In this document: positions 30,707-42,403 of the stretch, piece by piece
How the letters are laid out: each line of letters starts with the position of its first letter
Numbering within the stretch: the first letter of the stretch is position 1
Assembly: GCA_020746995.1 (NCBI GenBank)
Contig: JAGPXD010000002.1
Span: forward strand, 1,178,001 to 1,242,000
Direction: 5' to 3'
Length of the DNA stretch: 64,000 nt
Origin: Plectosphaerella cucumerina
Lineage: Eukaryota; Ascomycota; Sordariomycetes; Glomerellales; Plectosphaerellaceae
The notes under the pieces: model-generated
What the model was told of the DNA's origin: nothing
Databases searched by the model: none
What the model saw: the letters and a program-made list of their open reading frames with translations, nothing else
Translations under genes and position numbers: made by a program

Positions 30707-32382
30707 ATGCCCAACACGGGCAAGCCGAGTCGCGACTGTCACCTGTGCCGACAGCGACGAGTCAAGGTCAGCATCGCACCGCGCCTCTTTGAAAACCAGA
30801 GCTGACTCCTCCCAGTGCGACCTTGCTCGGCCGTCATGCCAGCGATGCATCAAGTACGGCAAGCCGTGTCCCGGGTACAGGGACGAACAGGACCTCGTCT
30901 TTCGCCATGCTGCCCCTGCTGCCCTGAAGAAGAGCAGGGGAGCGCGACAGGCCGCAAGGTCTAGGGAAACGACAGTTGCATCATCTGCCGCTTCAACGCC
31001 GGAATCTACTTCTCCCGCGTCTGTGACGCAAGCTATAGACCTCCATTCGAACCCCGCCACAGCTGCAGTCCTGCGAGGCATCAAGGAGCCATGGGTCGCC
31101 CACTCCATCCCCCTCCTACTCATGTGCTATCCTATCGAATTCCTCGCCGGCATCTTCAAGGACACTTCGGGTAAGAACGACGCCCTTGTCAGCGCGACTC
31201 ATTTATGGGCGAGAACCTATCTGGCGAGCAGGTTTCACGCGCCCCAGGATCCGAGGGAAACCGAGCAGTGTTTAAGCACGGCGCTGAGCAACGTCGCCAC
31301 ATCCATTCGTGACCCCAGTCGCGCCACTTCAGACACCACCATCATGGCTGTGTGGCTGCTGGGCATGTACGAGGTATGTCTGACTACCCGCAGACGAATG
31401 CACATTGCTAAACTCGAACAGCTGCAAATTGGTGGCGTAGACGGCGGCCAGAACGCCATGACAGCTTGGAATGTCCACTCCAATGGACTGAGCAGCCTTC
31501 TCTTGACCAGGGGAACACAGCAGTTCTTCACCGCTCATGGTCGGAATATCTTCTGGTCCGTCTTCACCATTATCGTGAGTTTGATATCCTGCCTGGCAAA
31601 AGGTGCCATCCTGACGAACCTAGCAAATCAACTGCATCATCACCTCAGCCCAGTGCCCGCCCGAGTCAGACATGTGGCTCGACACCATTGAGGCCATCGG
31701 TGATGAGGACGAGATGCTCATCATATGCATCTCCAGATACATTGTGCAAGCATGTCGCATCTTCCCCGTCATCACGCCCATGCTCGTCGAGGGGCGGTAC
31801 GAGGAGGCCTGCAATAGGTGGGAGCAGATCGCGCAGGAGGTCGACGACCTCGAGGACCTCGTGGCCCGTTGGATGGCGACAGGCACAACCGCCCAGCGCG
31901 ACTCGGGCCCTATTACCGATTACTTCCTGAACTCGTGGCGGTGCGCGCGGATCAAGCTGCACCATATCACCATCCTGCTCTCGAACATTGTCCAATACGG
32001 CCCGGCGCCGTCGCCTGTCGACGACACAATACTGCAGCGGCGTCGACAGCTCGCCCGTGTGATTATCGCATCGGCAGCCCAGGACATACTCGACAGCGTG
32101 CCTGTGTCGCTCGGGGGCAGGGCGAAAGAGCTCACGTCCGACCTGCATGCGGCTTGGTTTGAGGGTATACGGCTCATCTGGCCGCTGGCGACGCTCTACA
32201 CTGTTCGCACCATCCCGCCAGACCTGCGAATCGTGGCCAAGGCGGCTCTGATCACCGTCGGCACCGAGAGGGGCATCCTTCAGGCGCTCAAGAGTCATCC
32301 TGGGCCGATGCCCTACGTGCCGGAGGCACTGATCGGCATTCCTATGGACGAAATACCAAGCAGGAGTCCTTCTCAGGGATAA
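30707..32382 (+). CDS. Zn2Cys6 transcription factor (Fungal_trans_2 type)
   Basis: Four exons, 30707-30766, 30816-31373, 31422-31574 and 31624-32382, give 509 residues. All joins are in phase 0. The Zn2Cys6 binuclear cluster is at Cys11, 14, 21, 28, 31 and 38, with the basic RQRRVK before Cys21; the first intron splits the cluster just before Cys21, a common position in fungi. After a Ser/Ala-rich linker, the rest is an all-helical domain with TAVLRGIKEPWV, DTTIMAVWLLGMYEV and WNVHSNGLSSLLLTRG, matching the Fungal_trans_2 (DUF3468) regulators. No linker coiled coil is obvious. It ends 80 bp from the stop of the PL26 gene, tail to tail, which suggests but does not show a regulatory link. Confidence 0.93.
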
Positions 32383-32462
32383 TAACAGCGGTCTTCACGA
32401 CAACAAATTTTGCGACAAATGAATTTCTATTGGAGTCTCTAGACTTCCCACTAGCCTACTTC

Positions 32463-35290
32463 CTACGCACCCGGCCAGAACTTGCCGACGAGGGCCAGGT
32501 TCTGGATGGTGGCCAGGCCGAACTGGGCAAACTCGTTGGTGCTCAGCCAGGTGGCCTCCTCGCCAGGCTTCAGGACGATGCTACCGTTAAGAGGAGCGGC
32601 AGCCCAGGGCAGGGTCTGGCGCAGGCCGTCGTTGAGGTACTCAGTCCAAGCACGAGCAGCCAGGGTGGCATTGTCGTACTTGAGGGCGGCGTAGGCGGTC
32701 AGGCGCGAGTGCGACTGGACCTGGTTGGGGCGGCCAAAGTCCGTGCCGTAGCGGGCGGCCTGCTCGGGGCGAGGGGCGTTGTAGAAGTAGCAGTAGTCGA
32801 GCCAGGCGTCCTCAAAGCCGGCGGGGAGGTCGGCGCCCCAGTGGTCGGTGAGCTCGAGGATGACCTCGATCATGCCGAACATGGCGGACAGGTGGGAGAT
32901 GGCGACGTTGCCCTTGTTCTGGGGGTCGGCGACGGGGGGCTTGAGGGTGCCGTCGGCGGGGTTGTAGAGGGCGGAGCCGGAGACGAAGCCGTTGGTCAGG
33001 TTGGCGATGCCCTCGACGACGTTTGTGAGTTTGGCGAGGGACTCCTCCCAGCGGGGGCCGCGGCGCTCCCACTCGAGGAGCCAGGAGGCGGAGAGGGCGG
33101 AGAACTCGGTGCCGAGGCCGATGGAGACCTCGTCGGGCTTGGGCTCGAAGCCGTCGCCGCGGACCTTGCGGTTGGGGTCGAGGTGCTCGAACGTCTTGTC
33201 GACGTCGAGGGTCTCGCGGATGATGTCGCCGGTGCGCTCGTCGCCGCCGGAAAGGTAGTAGAAGTCTGTGGACGTTAGGCTTTTGCTGATGAGAAATACT
33301 AGGGGTTCCAGGGACACTTACACTTGCGGTACTGGGCGTTGGAGATGCGGACCTGCTTGGCGCTGTCGCTGTAGTGCTGGACGCCGTGACGGGTACCGAG
33401 GGCGCGCAGCTTGCCCAGGTGGTACATGTCGACCTCGCCGGTGTGGCGGGTCATGGCCTCGGAGAAGCGGTAGACGTCCTCGCGGCCTGTGCGGAGGAAC
33501 TGCAGCCAGATGAAGAGGTCGGGCGAGAGCTCCGAGTTGTCCCAGGCGTAGCCGCCGATGTCGTAGCGCCACTCGTGACGGTCGACGTCGTAGGTGTGCA
33601 TGACGTCGCCGTAGTCGAGGAAGCCGTACCAACGGCGCTGCTCGACCTGGCCGCGGTAGAAGTCGATGAGCCAGTCCAGCTTGGCGTCGAGCTGGGGCAC
33701 GTCGCCGGGGAGGGACCAGTAGGTTCCGATCGCGCCGGTCTCCTTGAAGTAGGCGGGCTCGGCGGCGAGGACGGGAGGGTCGTTGATGTAGGTGGTCAGG
33801 TCGGCGAGCTCGTCGCTCGAGGGGGTGGCCTCGAAGCCGGCGATGAAGATCTCGTTGGTGCGGCCGATGCCGTAGGGGGTGTCGAGACCGCCCTCCCAGT
33901 CCTCGTAGGTGACCTCGAGGGCATCCAGCTGCTGGGCGTACGTCTCCTGGCCGAGGCCGTCGTGGTAGGGGCGGAGGTCGAGGGGCTCGGCGGCAGGGCT
34001 GTAGATCCAGAGAGTGATCTCGCCGCTGTCGGCGGCGGCGTTGCGGATGTCAAGACCAGTGGGGTAGCGCTTCCAGAAGTCGCGCAGACCGACAGCCAGA
34101 CCACCCTGGGTGGCACCGCCGAGGTAGGCGAGGCCGCCGGCGCGGGTGGCACCGGGGATGTTGACCCACCCCTGGCCGGCCTTGGTGCGCTTGCGGAGGG
34201 TGAAGCCATCGGGGGAGAGCTGGTGGAGGCTGAAGTCGTTCCACTCGGGGATCCAGTGCATACGGGAGGAGACGCGGACATCCCAGGTGCTGATGTCCGG
34301 GGTCTCACGGCCCTCGAACTGAGCCTGGCGGACAGCGAGGCCAGGGTCGCGGCGGAGACCGGTGATGCCCTGGACGGCCTCGCTCAGGAGACCGCCGTCG
34401 ACACCGGCGATGCGGACGTGGCGGTTGTAAGCGGCCTCCTCGGCGAGGGGCACCTGGAAACGCAGGCCGACGCCGGTGATGAAGTCCTTCTTGGCGTCGC
34501 CGTCGTAGACGATGGTGTGGACGAGGCGGATGGCCTCCGAGTCGGCGTGGAGGTAGAAGCGGACGACGAAGGGGAGCCAGGCGTCATGGCCCGAGGCGTC
34601 ACCCTCGAGCTGGTGCTTGCCGTGGACGGTGACGAGGGCGCGGACGGTGGCGTCGTCGCTGACGGTGACGTTGTCGATGCGGCTCTCGAAGTTGAGGTAC
34701 TCGATGGGGGAGCGACCGCGGTCTTCGACGTCGGCCTCGACGCCGGTCTGGGAGGTGAGGACGAGCTTTCCGTCGCGGCCGACGGTCTTTCCTCCGGCGG
34801 TGACGAGCTCCTTGAGGAGGACGCTGCCCTCCTTGGGGAAGGTGGCGGTGATCTTTCCCGTGTTGACGACGACGGACTCGGCCGAGTCGGTGACGTCGAT
34901 GCCGCCCTCGCCGGCGGCGCGCTTGACGACGCGACGGACGCAGGTCGAGTTGCCGGGCTGGGGGGCGCGGGAACCCGAGGCAGTGACGGTGTACTTGTTC
35001 TTGGGAGAGTCGGAGCCGGGGACGGCGTGGGCGGACCACTTGATGGAGCCGTCGGGCCAGTAGGCCGTCACCCAGGACTGGAGGGGGGCGCCATCGTCGA
35101 GGGTGAAGTCTGTGGCGTTGGCGAGGTGGGCGCCGCGAGCCCAGGGGAGACCAAAGGTGGTGCCGTAGCTGAGGTTGGGTGTCTCGCCGAGCCAGTGGAC
35201 TTCAGTCGACGTGGTGCTCGTGTTGGCCGCGCAGCTGGCGGCCGAGGCGAGGCCCAGGAGGGAGGCGACGAGGGAGGCAGCCCGAGTCAT
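32463..35290 (-). CDS. Secreted PL26 exo-rhamnogalacturonan lyase (PcRGLX-like)
   Basis: Two exons, 35290-33322 and 33265-32463, give 923 residues. The donor is GTAAGT, branch CTAAC and acceptor CACAG; the joined codon is Tyr. A signal peptide is clear (MTRAASLVASLLGLASAASC). The protein follows the three-domain layout of PcRGLX/YetA-like enzymes: an N-terminal barrel beginning VHWLGETPNLSYGTTFGLPWARG, a central beta-sandwich, and a C-terminal alpha/alpha toroid with WYGFLDYGDVMHTYD, RYDIGGYAWDNSE, HHTGEVD-like RHTGEVDMYHLG and GVQHYSDS. PcRGLX1 of Penicillium is an exo-acting lyase that releases unsaturated disaccharide from rhamnogalacturonan I (family knowledge). Length is normal for the family. 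This supports a plant-associated or plant-litter lifestyle. Confidence 0.92.
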
Positions 35291-37545
35291 GCTGGCAGTT
35301 GCGCTATAAGCGGTGAGGAGGGAGGAGGAAGACGAGGAAGGTGGTGGTGCTCGGGGACATTATATCCTCCTCGGCTTTTCTTCCTTCGTCCACTTCCTCT
35401 CAACTACGGTCCCCCGTCACGACATCTCGGTGGAACATCGCGACGAGATGGTGCCTGACACCACCGGTCCCCAGCATTGGCACACGCACTTATGCATCCA
35501 CGGCTACCCCGGACGAGGTCCATTCTCCGCGGCGGTGCGTGTGGCGAGTCGGAGCAGATGGTGCTCTCCTCGTAGACCCGCGAGAGCATGATTCCACCAA
35601 TCCAGCTGGGTGAGCGGCAGAGGCGAACCCCGGCGAGGGAACATGGGCCGAAATGAGGCTCCATCCGGGGGAGAGCCACACGCCCTTTTAGCCAGGCCGC
35701 GACGGGGATGGACGTTGCAACGGGCGCGGGGTAGCGCGAGGCCAAGACTTGAGATGGTCGTCGGCCTGCCGCTGGTCGATGGTCCGAAGGGCCGAGGGGG
35801 GAGGGGGTTGCGGGGGGGGGGGGGGGATGATCTGGGGATGGTTAGGAGGGGGGAGATCATGGCGGAGCATCTCGGGGTAGCGGAGGAAGTCAGATGCAGG
35901 GGAGATGGGCAGCTGTGAGGGAGGTCGTGAGGAAGTGGTGGTGGTGGTTGATGCGGTCGAGTGAGAGTTGGTTTGTGTCACGGGATTCTCGGGGGCTTCG
36001 GCACATCTCTGCCCCCAACGGCTCTTGGCTCAGGGGTTGAAGAAAGACAGCATGGCAGAAGGGGAAGTCGACCGGGGCGGTCCGCATGGGGTAATGCTAA
36101 GCCGGCAATCGAGCGGGCCTCGCCTTTGCCCGAGCCCATGCCATGCCCGTGCTGATGACCGTGTGCCGAGGTGTCCCGGTTGCATCATCTGGGGAAGTTA
36201 TCACGAGATCTGCCAATCCACTTATTTTTCTTCACAATCAACCGCTTGAAATGAGGGTATCCGACTCGGGGAGATGAGTTCGTCAGGGGTGGGTTTGGTT
36301 TTGGGGACGACGACTTTAGGTTGCGGCCTGGGCCTTGACCTTGTCTTTATTTTTCGGCCCGGCTGTTATCTCCCGCCAAGGATCCCCTGTAAAAGCTTCG
36401 GCAGACGGTTCCTGACTTGGGATGAGCCACATGCATCAGAGGGGAGACGACGATGGCGACATTCCCATATCGCGTTGAGATGCCCGATGTCGGTGATCGG
36501 GATGCGACATGTTTCCACTGGATTTTCGTTGACAGGTGCCGATGTAACCGTCTCCCATGAAGTTGTTGACCGCTATTCTCTAGGATGTATGAGGGATGTC
36601 GCTCAAAGGATATTTCGGGATGCAACGTCACTCGGCCGAGCATCTCATGAAGTGGCTCATCGAACGGGTCCGCCATTGGCTCGACATAGGTATCATCTAA
36701 TGTTCTGAAGCTGACATACAAAACGTAACCCGATGACCTTCACCAGGGCCATCTGTCGCTGTGATTCCAATTGTGTGATGGTGTTGAGACTGTATCCAAG
36801 GACAAGCTCAGGACGTCGAAATGTCAACTCCAGATCTGCAGACCCTGCCACTTCAAAAGGCCAAAACTTGTGCATCAAACTGTCATTATCAGCTGCTCAC
36901 AGCATTATCACATCATGCTAGCTCTCAAGACGTCATCAGGCATCTCATCACAAGCATCAACTATTCGGCACATGATAGCCGTGACCCCCTAGCTAGACAC
37001 CGAGCTCGAGGCCACGCCAGAGATCTGCAAGACTGCGATTAACAGGACCAACATCACATTGCTTCCAATGAAAGACCCTGGCAGCAGGGACCTGACATGG
37101 CTGCCCTGGCATACGAGTCCGATAACAGTCCGAAAGCAAGTCCCCCACTCCGCGGCACCTCCCAGGCACCTCCCAGACCCTGCTGATCCCCAATGACGCG
37201 ATGCGAGGCCAACAGCACTTGCAGATGCCATGCACACCCTTGTTTTCCTCGGCCCCATAGCAGCCGACTTGAGCTCACATCCGCCGAGATGATGGTGGAG
37301 AAGGGAAGCAGCACGACATCAAGAGGGAAGTGAGGGGAACGCATCTTGGAGAAAGCCAAGCTGCATCAAGTGGTTCAAAGAAATCAATTGAATCGTTCAT
37401 CAGATGACTCTGTGCCCGTAAACTCGTTACAAAGTAAATAAAAAAGGTCCAATGTCATCATCGAACCCCAGACCCTCCCCTCAAACCCCCAGAGAGAGCC
37501 GTCGAAGCGAAGGCACACAAGCCAAAACACAACCAGCGGCTGCAT
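35291..37545. other. Intergenic region, no gene seen
   Basis: 2.3 kb upstream of the PL26 gene and downstream of the Cys-rich repeat gene. A 15-base G run lies at 35812-35826. Open frames are short and unconvincing. Confidence 0.5.
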
Positions 37546-39357
37546 TTACAGCATGGCGCCCAGAGCGAGGGCAGCGGTCATCAGACCACCAGCCACGGAG
37601 AACATAGCCGAAGCGCCAGAGACCACGACGATGCAGTCCTTGTGGTGGTAGTAGCTGGGGTTCTTGCAGTCGACCTTGACGTCGGGGGTGATGGGGTAGT
37701 CGGAGGTCTTGGGGGGCTTGGGGTACTCCGAGGTCTTGGGAGGCTCGACCTTGGGGTACTCGGCCTTGGGGGGCTCGACCTTGGGGTACTCGGCCTTGGG
37801 GGGCTCGACCTTGGGAGGCTCAACCTTGGGGTACTCGGTCTTGGGGGGCTCGACCTTGGGGTACTCGGCCTTGGGGGGCGCGGGGTACTCGCCCTTGTTG
37901 TCGTCCTTGTAGTCGCCGTTGCTCTTGTAGTCGTAGTCGCCCTTGTTGTCGCCCTTGTAGTCACCCTTGTAGTCGCCGTTGCCCTTGTAGTCGTAGTCGC
38001 CCTTGTAGTCGCCGTTCCAGCCGCCGTTGTAGCCGCCGTGGTACTTGTCGTTGTACTCCTTGCAGTAAATGGTGTACTCCTCCCAGCTGCCGTCGTAGCC
38101 GTTGCCCTTGCCACCGTACACGATCTCGACCTTGCCGCCGTTGCCGTAGCCGCCCTTGCCGCCGTAGATGTACTCGCCCTTGCCCTTCTCGCAGGTGTCG
38201 CAGGGGTAGATGGGGATGATGGGGTAGTCGGTGGGCCGGGGTCCCTTGGTGGTGTCGGTGATGGTGTTGGTGACGGTGACGGTGATGCCGGACGAAGTGG
38301 GAGCCGAGGTGGGAACAGTGATGACGGTGGTGATGACAGTGCTGCTGGGAGCCTGGGTGGGAACGGTGGTGGGAACGGTGACAATGTCGGTCACGGTGGT
38401 GGTGAGACCCTGGCGACGGGCCAGATAGGCGGGCTTCTTGTAGTGCTCGTCCCAGACGGCCTTGCACTTGTTGTCGTCCCACTTGTCGATGCGGCCGCCG
38501 CCGTAGCCGCCGCCGTAGCCACCGCCGTAGCTGCCACCGTAGGAGGAGCACTTGGTGAAGTAGTCGGGGTACGACACCTTGAACTCATCGCCGTTCCAGC
38601 ACTCGTAGATGACCTTGCACTCCTGCTCGGTGCAGCTGCCCGACCACTGCTTGCCGTACCACTCCTTGCAGGCGGTGGCGTACTCCTTCTGGAAGCCGTA
38701 CTGGTCGAAGTAGACCTTGCACTTGGCCTCATCCCACTGGCCACCGCCGTACTTGCTCTCGTAGTAGACCTCCTTGGTGTAGCCGCCGCCGTAGCTGCCG
38801 CCGTAGGAGGAGCACTTGGAGTAGTAGTCGGGGTAGGAGACCTTGAGCTCGTCGCCGTTCCAGCACTCATACAGGACCTTGCACTCCTGCTCAGTGCAGC
38901 TGCCCGACCACTGCTTGCCGTACCACTCCTTGCAGGCGGTGGCGTACTCCTTCTGGAAGCCGTACTGGTCGAAGTAGACCTTGCACTCGGACTCTCCCCA
39001 CTGGCCGCCGCCGTACTTGCTCTCGTAGTACACCTCCTTGCTGCCGCCGAAGCTGCCGCCGTAGGAAGAGCACTTGGAGTAGTAGTCGGGGTACGACTTC
39101 TTGAGCTCGTCGCCGCTCCAGCAGTCGTAGAGGACCTCGCAGTCGCCGCTGGACCAGCTGCCAGAGTACTGCTCGCTGTAGTAGCTCTTGCAAGAGGAGG
39201 CGTACTCCTTCTGGAAGCCGTGCTGCTCGTAGTAGCCCTGGCACTCGGACTGGCCCCACTGCGACTCGCTGTAGCTGTAGTGGCCGTTGGGGGCGGCCTT
39301 GGCGACGTAGGCCAGGACGGCGGCCGAGAAGAGGGCGGGGTTCTTGACGTTCTTCAT
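37546..39357 (-). CDS. Secreted Cys-rich tandem-repeat protein with GPI signal
   Basis: Single exon of 603 residues. The N-terminus has a signal peptide (MKNVKNPALFSAAVLAYVAKA). Residues about 30-300 are three tandem Cys-rich repeats of about 85 residues, separated by Gly/Tyr linkers (CSSYGGSYGGGY). Each contains a QW..ECKVYFDQYGFQKEYA block, CKEWYGKQWSGSC and ECWNGDELKVSYPDYYSKC; repeats 2 and 3 are nearly identical and repeat 1 has five rather than six Cys. A partial fourth unit (KWDDNKCKAVWDEHYKKP) ends in LARRQG, a possible kexin site. A Thr/Val/Pro-rich stalk follows, then a Gly/Tyr/Lys region (GDYKGDYDYKGN), then Pro/Lys/Glu repeats (EYPKVEPPK). The C-terminus is a hydrophobic GPI-type tail. 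A cell-wall or surface role is inferred; I know no named family. Confidence 0.85.
   Translation of the reverse strand: MKNVKNPALFSAAVLAYVAKAAPNGHYSYSESQWGQSECQGYYEQHGFQKEYASSCKSYYSEQYSGSWSSGDCEVLYDCWSGDELKKSYPDYYSKCSSYGGSFGGSKEVYYESKYGGGQWGESECKVYFDQYGFQKEYATACKEWYGKQWSGSCTEQECKVLYECWNGDELKVSYPDYYSKCSSYGGSYGGGYTKEVYYESKYGGGQWDEAKCKVYFDQYGFQKEYATACKEWYGKQWSGSCTEQECKVIYECWNGDEFKVSYPDYFTKCSSYGGSYGGGYGGGYGGGRIDKWDDNKCKAVWDEHYKKPAYLARRQGLTTTVTDIVTVPTTVPTQAPSSTVITTVITVPTSAPTSSGITVTVTNTITDTTKGPRPTDYPIIPIYPCDTCEKGKGEYIYGGKGGYGNGGKVEIVYGGKGNGYDGSWEEYTIYCKEYNDKYHGGYNGGWNGDYKGDYDYKGNGDYKGDYKGDNKGDYDYKSNGDYKDDNKGEYPAPPKAEYPKVEPPKTEYPKVEPPKVEPPKAEYPKVEPPKAEYPKVEPPKTSEYPKPPKTSDYPITPDVKVDCKNPSYYHHKDCIVVVSGASAMFSVAGGLMTAALALGAML
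37690..37905 (-). repeat. Coding repeat, EYPKVEPPK units
   Basis: Several 18-30 bp units in tandem encode the Pro/Lys/Glu tail of the wall protein (EYPKVEPPKA, EYPKVEPPKT). Units are nearly identical at the DNA level, so copy number probably varies between strains. Confidence 0.8.
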
Positions 39358-40752
39358 CGTGGCGCTGATGGTTTGATTGAACGAGCGACTGAGAAAAGAA
39401 GGGGGGTGGAAAAGAATCCGGACCGGAAAAGACTGTCTGCTGTGTAAGGAGTGACTGTGGTCAGTGTGTCGACCGCTTGTTGGTTAGTATGCGCCTGCTT
39501 CTTCCAAGAGAAAAACAGATGAGAGGCGGATGTGAGGCCAAGTCTTTATACGCTTCAAGAGACCATCGTGGACGGCGGGGGGCCCAGGCGTTCTCGGTCG
39601 TGTTGTTTTGCAAAACAATAGACGAAAGGAGTGAAGAACGCCATGTCATGAGCCAGCCCGCATGCCTGTGCGACATTGCCCCTGAGTGGTATTCCTGGGG
39701 ATTGCAAGGGCCGATGGCGTCGGCGGTGGAGGGCTGGATTGTGGCTCGCCAGGATGTCGCAATGTGGGAAACGAGTCGCTGGTTCGGCGAGGCGTCGAAG
39801 AAGTGGGTGTGCCGGGTGGGCTCGCCGAGTGGTTGTTCGACATGAATCGTCCCGACGGGAGTCTGTACATGCTTGATTTGAAGCTTGAGTTCGGGACTGG
39901 AATGTTGGTAGGGGCCGCGGCCTTAAAGCTTGCTGAAGGGTGACCGCCTAGGGCCAGGGAGACCTGTGAGGGAGCCGAATTTGCCGAGCCGGGCCGGATC
40001 GGTTTCAATCGAACTGCCCGAGATAGGATTGCTGGATGAAGTCAGACTTGACTGTAGGTAGCTTTTGGACGGCCCAAGTCTGTTGTGCTTTGCAGAAAAG
40101 ACGTATCTTCTCCCAGTGATGCTGGACGCACATCTCGAATGACTGTTTCTCGATTGCTCCTTGATTGCTAGCTTCCTTGGTCTGGAACCGGCAAACCGGC
40201 ACATGATGAACGGCTAAACCATATTTCCATCACTTTGGCGTTTTGGCTGGCATTCAAGGCCACAGGCGAGGCTGGTCGTCTGCGGAGGTGATGTTGTGGT
40301 CGAAGGCATGGTCGCGGTCGCGAGACATTGGCGGTAATGAGCGATCGGGCAAGCGAAGAGACTCTGGGATTAGCGTGAAACTCAAGATGAGATAGGCGTG
40401 GGAGCCGAGCCGGCTGGGGATGTCAAGCTGAGGAATGAAGTCAGGCGGTCGTGATGAATGTTCGCAGATGAGCGAGGTGAGGACTGACTCGATCGGGTCG
40501 GGCCTCACGCGGTCCAATGCTGCTTAGTCACCAGCAACCCGGCGCATGCGCTTAGTCACCCTCGAGACGGCCCTGGCGTACACGCCTTCGATTGGCATTC
40601 AGCTTGTCCATCACTCATTTCGTCCACCTCCTCAATATGATCGATCGGGATCAATTATTCGGATACTACGATGCGCTTGCTCAGCTGGAAACATCCCCCA
40701 TCAGAATGCGCATTTCTTCAACACCCGACCATCGACCGCACCAAACCTCCCC
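39358..40752. other. Intergenic region upstream of the repeat protein
   Basis: 1.4 kb. A TATA element is listed at 39543-39550. No gene recognised. Confidence 0.5.
39543..39550 (-). promoter_or_regulatory. TATA box of the repeat-protein gene
   Basis: TATAAAGA on the minus strand, 185 bp upstream of the start codon. A canonical TATA is consistent with strong or regulated expression of a wall protein. Confidence 0.5.
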
Positions 40753-42403
40753 TTAGTACTGGTACCTGAACGTCTTGTTCTCACGGTCCGTCATCTGCGC
40801 CCACACATCAGGCGACAGGTAAGACTCTTCAGCCTCGGTGTCCTTGGGCGCGGCGTCGCGCTTCTTGTTGGCCCACCAGTAGTAGGCCGCCAGCAGGCAG
40901 GTGACAAGGGCGCAGCCAGCTTGGGTACCCATGACGGCAAGCTTTGCAGGGCGGTAGTCGGGCGCGTCGCGGGCCTGGAACGTCTGGGGACCGATGATGT
41001 TGCCGAGCGAGAAGGAGCCGGAAACGATGGCCGTGGCGAAGGCGCGCTTGGTAGCGCCGGCAACGTTGGCGGCCGTCCAGGCGTAGAAGACGGCAAGGGG
41101 AGCGACGACGGCGTTGACGAGGTAGATACCAGCCAAGACGCCCGAGCGACGCTCGATGGTCAGGAAGGACATGAGCGCGCCGCCGAGGACGGCGGGGCAG
41201 ATGCAGGCCACAGTCCAGGCCCAGCGGTGCGAGCGGTAGCGGATGCCGAAGCCGACGAGCAGCGTGAAGAAGATGCTGACCACGCCCGAGGGCATGTTCA
41301 TCAGAGCCGCCTGCTTGGGAGTGTAGCCGAGGTTGCGGATGAGCGTGGCCGAGTAGGTCGTGACGACACCGCTAGACACGGAGAGCTGGGCGCAGAGGTG
41401 TCAGATACGACCGAGGTCAAAGTGGTGAATGGGGAAACTCACCAGCACGACTGCCAGAGTCATGAGGTAGATCTGAGGGTCGGAGAGGGCGTCGATGATC
41501 TGCTTGGGGCGGAACTTCTTATCGGTGATGCCCGTCTGGTTGACGCTGACATGCTTGAGCAGGGCGACCTTTTCGGCGTCCGTCATCCACGAGGCCTTCA
41601 TGGGCGTGTCGGGGATAAAGACAAAGACGCCGAGACCAACACACACGGTCATAGCGCCGAGGACGATGAACATGACGCGCCAGCCGGCCAGTCCGCCGCC
41701 GGTGACGTGTTGGAAGCCGTAGGAGATGGCGCCGCCGATGATCTGGCCCAGGCCAAGGCCGAGGTACCAGAACGAGAAGCGCGGGGCGGCCTCGGCCTTG
41801 GTGTAGTATTGGCTACTGATGAGCATCAGCGAGGGACCGATGGTGGCCTCGAAGACGCCGAGGAAGACGCGAGACACGAGCAGAGTCGTGTAGTTGGTGG
41901 CCGCGGCGCCGCAGGCCGTGGCGATGCCCCAAGCCACAATGTTGAACGAGAGCCACTTCGAGGCGGGAACGGCCTGGAGGAAGTAGACTGGGCAAGTCAG
42001 CGCTGGGTCGCCCAACTTCCCAAGGCTTGGGCTACTCACTGTTGGGAATCTCAAAGCAGATGAGACCGACGAAGAGGAAGGTGGCAATGTTGGAGAAGTC
42101 GTTGCCCTGCAGGTTCAGGTCCGTACGCAGGCCCATGACGGCAGCGTAGTTCAGGATGACCTTGTCAAGGAACTGCATCGTGTAGGCGCAGAACATGAGC
42201 GGCACGATGCGGAAGTCGATCTTCCTGCGCAGGCTCTTCAGGTCCACGGCCGCGTGCTCCTCGCCACGGTTCTGGTCAAGATACTTCCACGCATCGTCGA
42301 CGCCCTGGCCGGCCTGGCCATCAGCGACGGCGGGTTGCTCCGAGACCTTGAGGGGCTCGCCGCCCTTGCCCTCGTGGGTCGAGTTATCAGCGGTGGACGA
42401 CAT
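40753..42403 (-). CDS. MFS transporter, Dal5/allantoate-permease (ACS) family
   Basis: Three exons, 42403-42040, 41987-41443 and 41385-40753, give 513 residues with in-phase joins. A soluble Glu/Gly-rich N-terminus precedes DFRIVPLMFCAYTMQFLDKVILNYA, the typical first helix with the Asp-Lys signature of anion:cation symporters. Further family marks are FEIPNIYFLQ, LVSRVFLGVFEATIGPSLMLI, and YLGLGLGQIIGGAISYGFQHV followed by GWRVMFIVLG. About 12 membrane helices are expected. Members carry allantoate, ureidosuccinate, nicotinate, pantothenate and other carboxylates (family knowledge); the substrate here is unknown. No catabolic partner lies beside it. A TATA-like CATATATGA at about 42629-42637 lies some 230 bp upstream. 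Confidence 0.93.

Noticed and set aside
33374..35458. Plus-strand open frame of 694 codons
   Set aside because: It is exactly antisense to the PL26 enzyme. Absence of stops is explained by the GC-rich third positions of that gene, and the translation is Val/Gly/Leu/Ala/Asp low complexity.
35812..35826. Run of 15 G as a possible quadruplex
   Set aside because: A single homopolymer run without flanking G-tracts in a pattern; may also be an assembly-sensitive homopolymer.
37642..39447. Plus-strand open frame of 601 codons
   Set aside because: Antisense of the Cys-rich repeat protein; hydrophobic Val/Leu/Ala runs arise from the reverse of Tyr/Lys/Gly codon repeats.
40546..42063. Plus-strand open frame of 505 codons
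   Set aside because: Antisense of the Dal5-type transporter; Gly/Asp/Glu/Arg-rich shadow that ignores the transporter introns.
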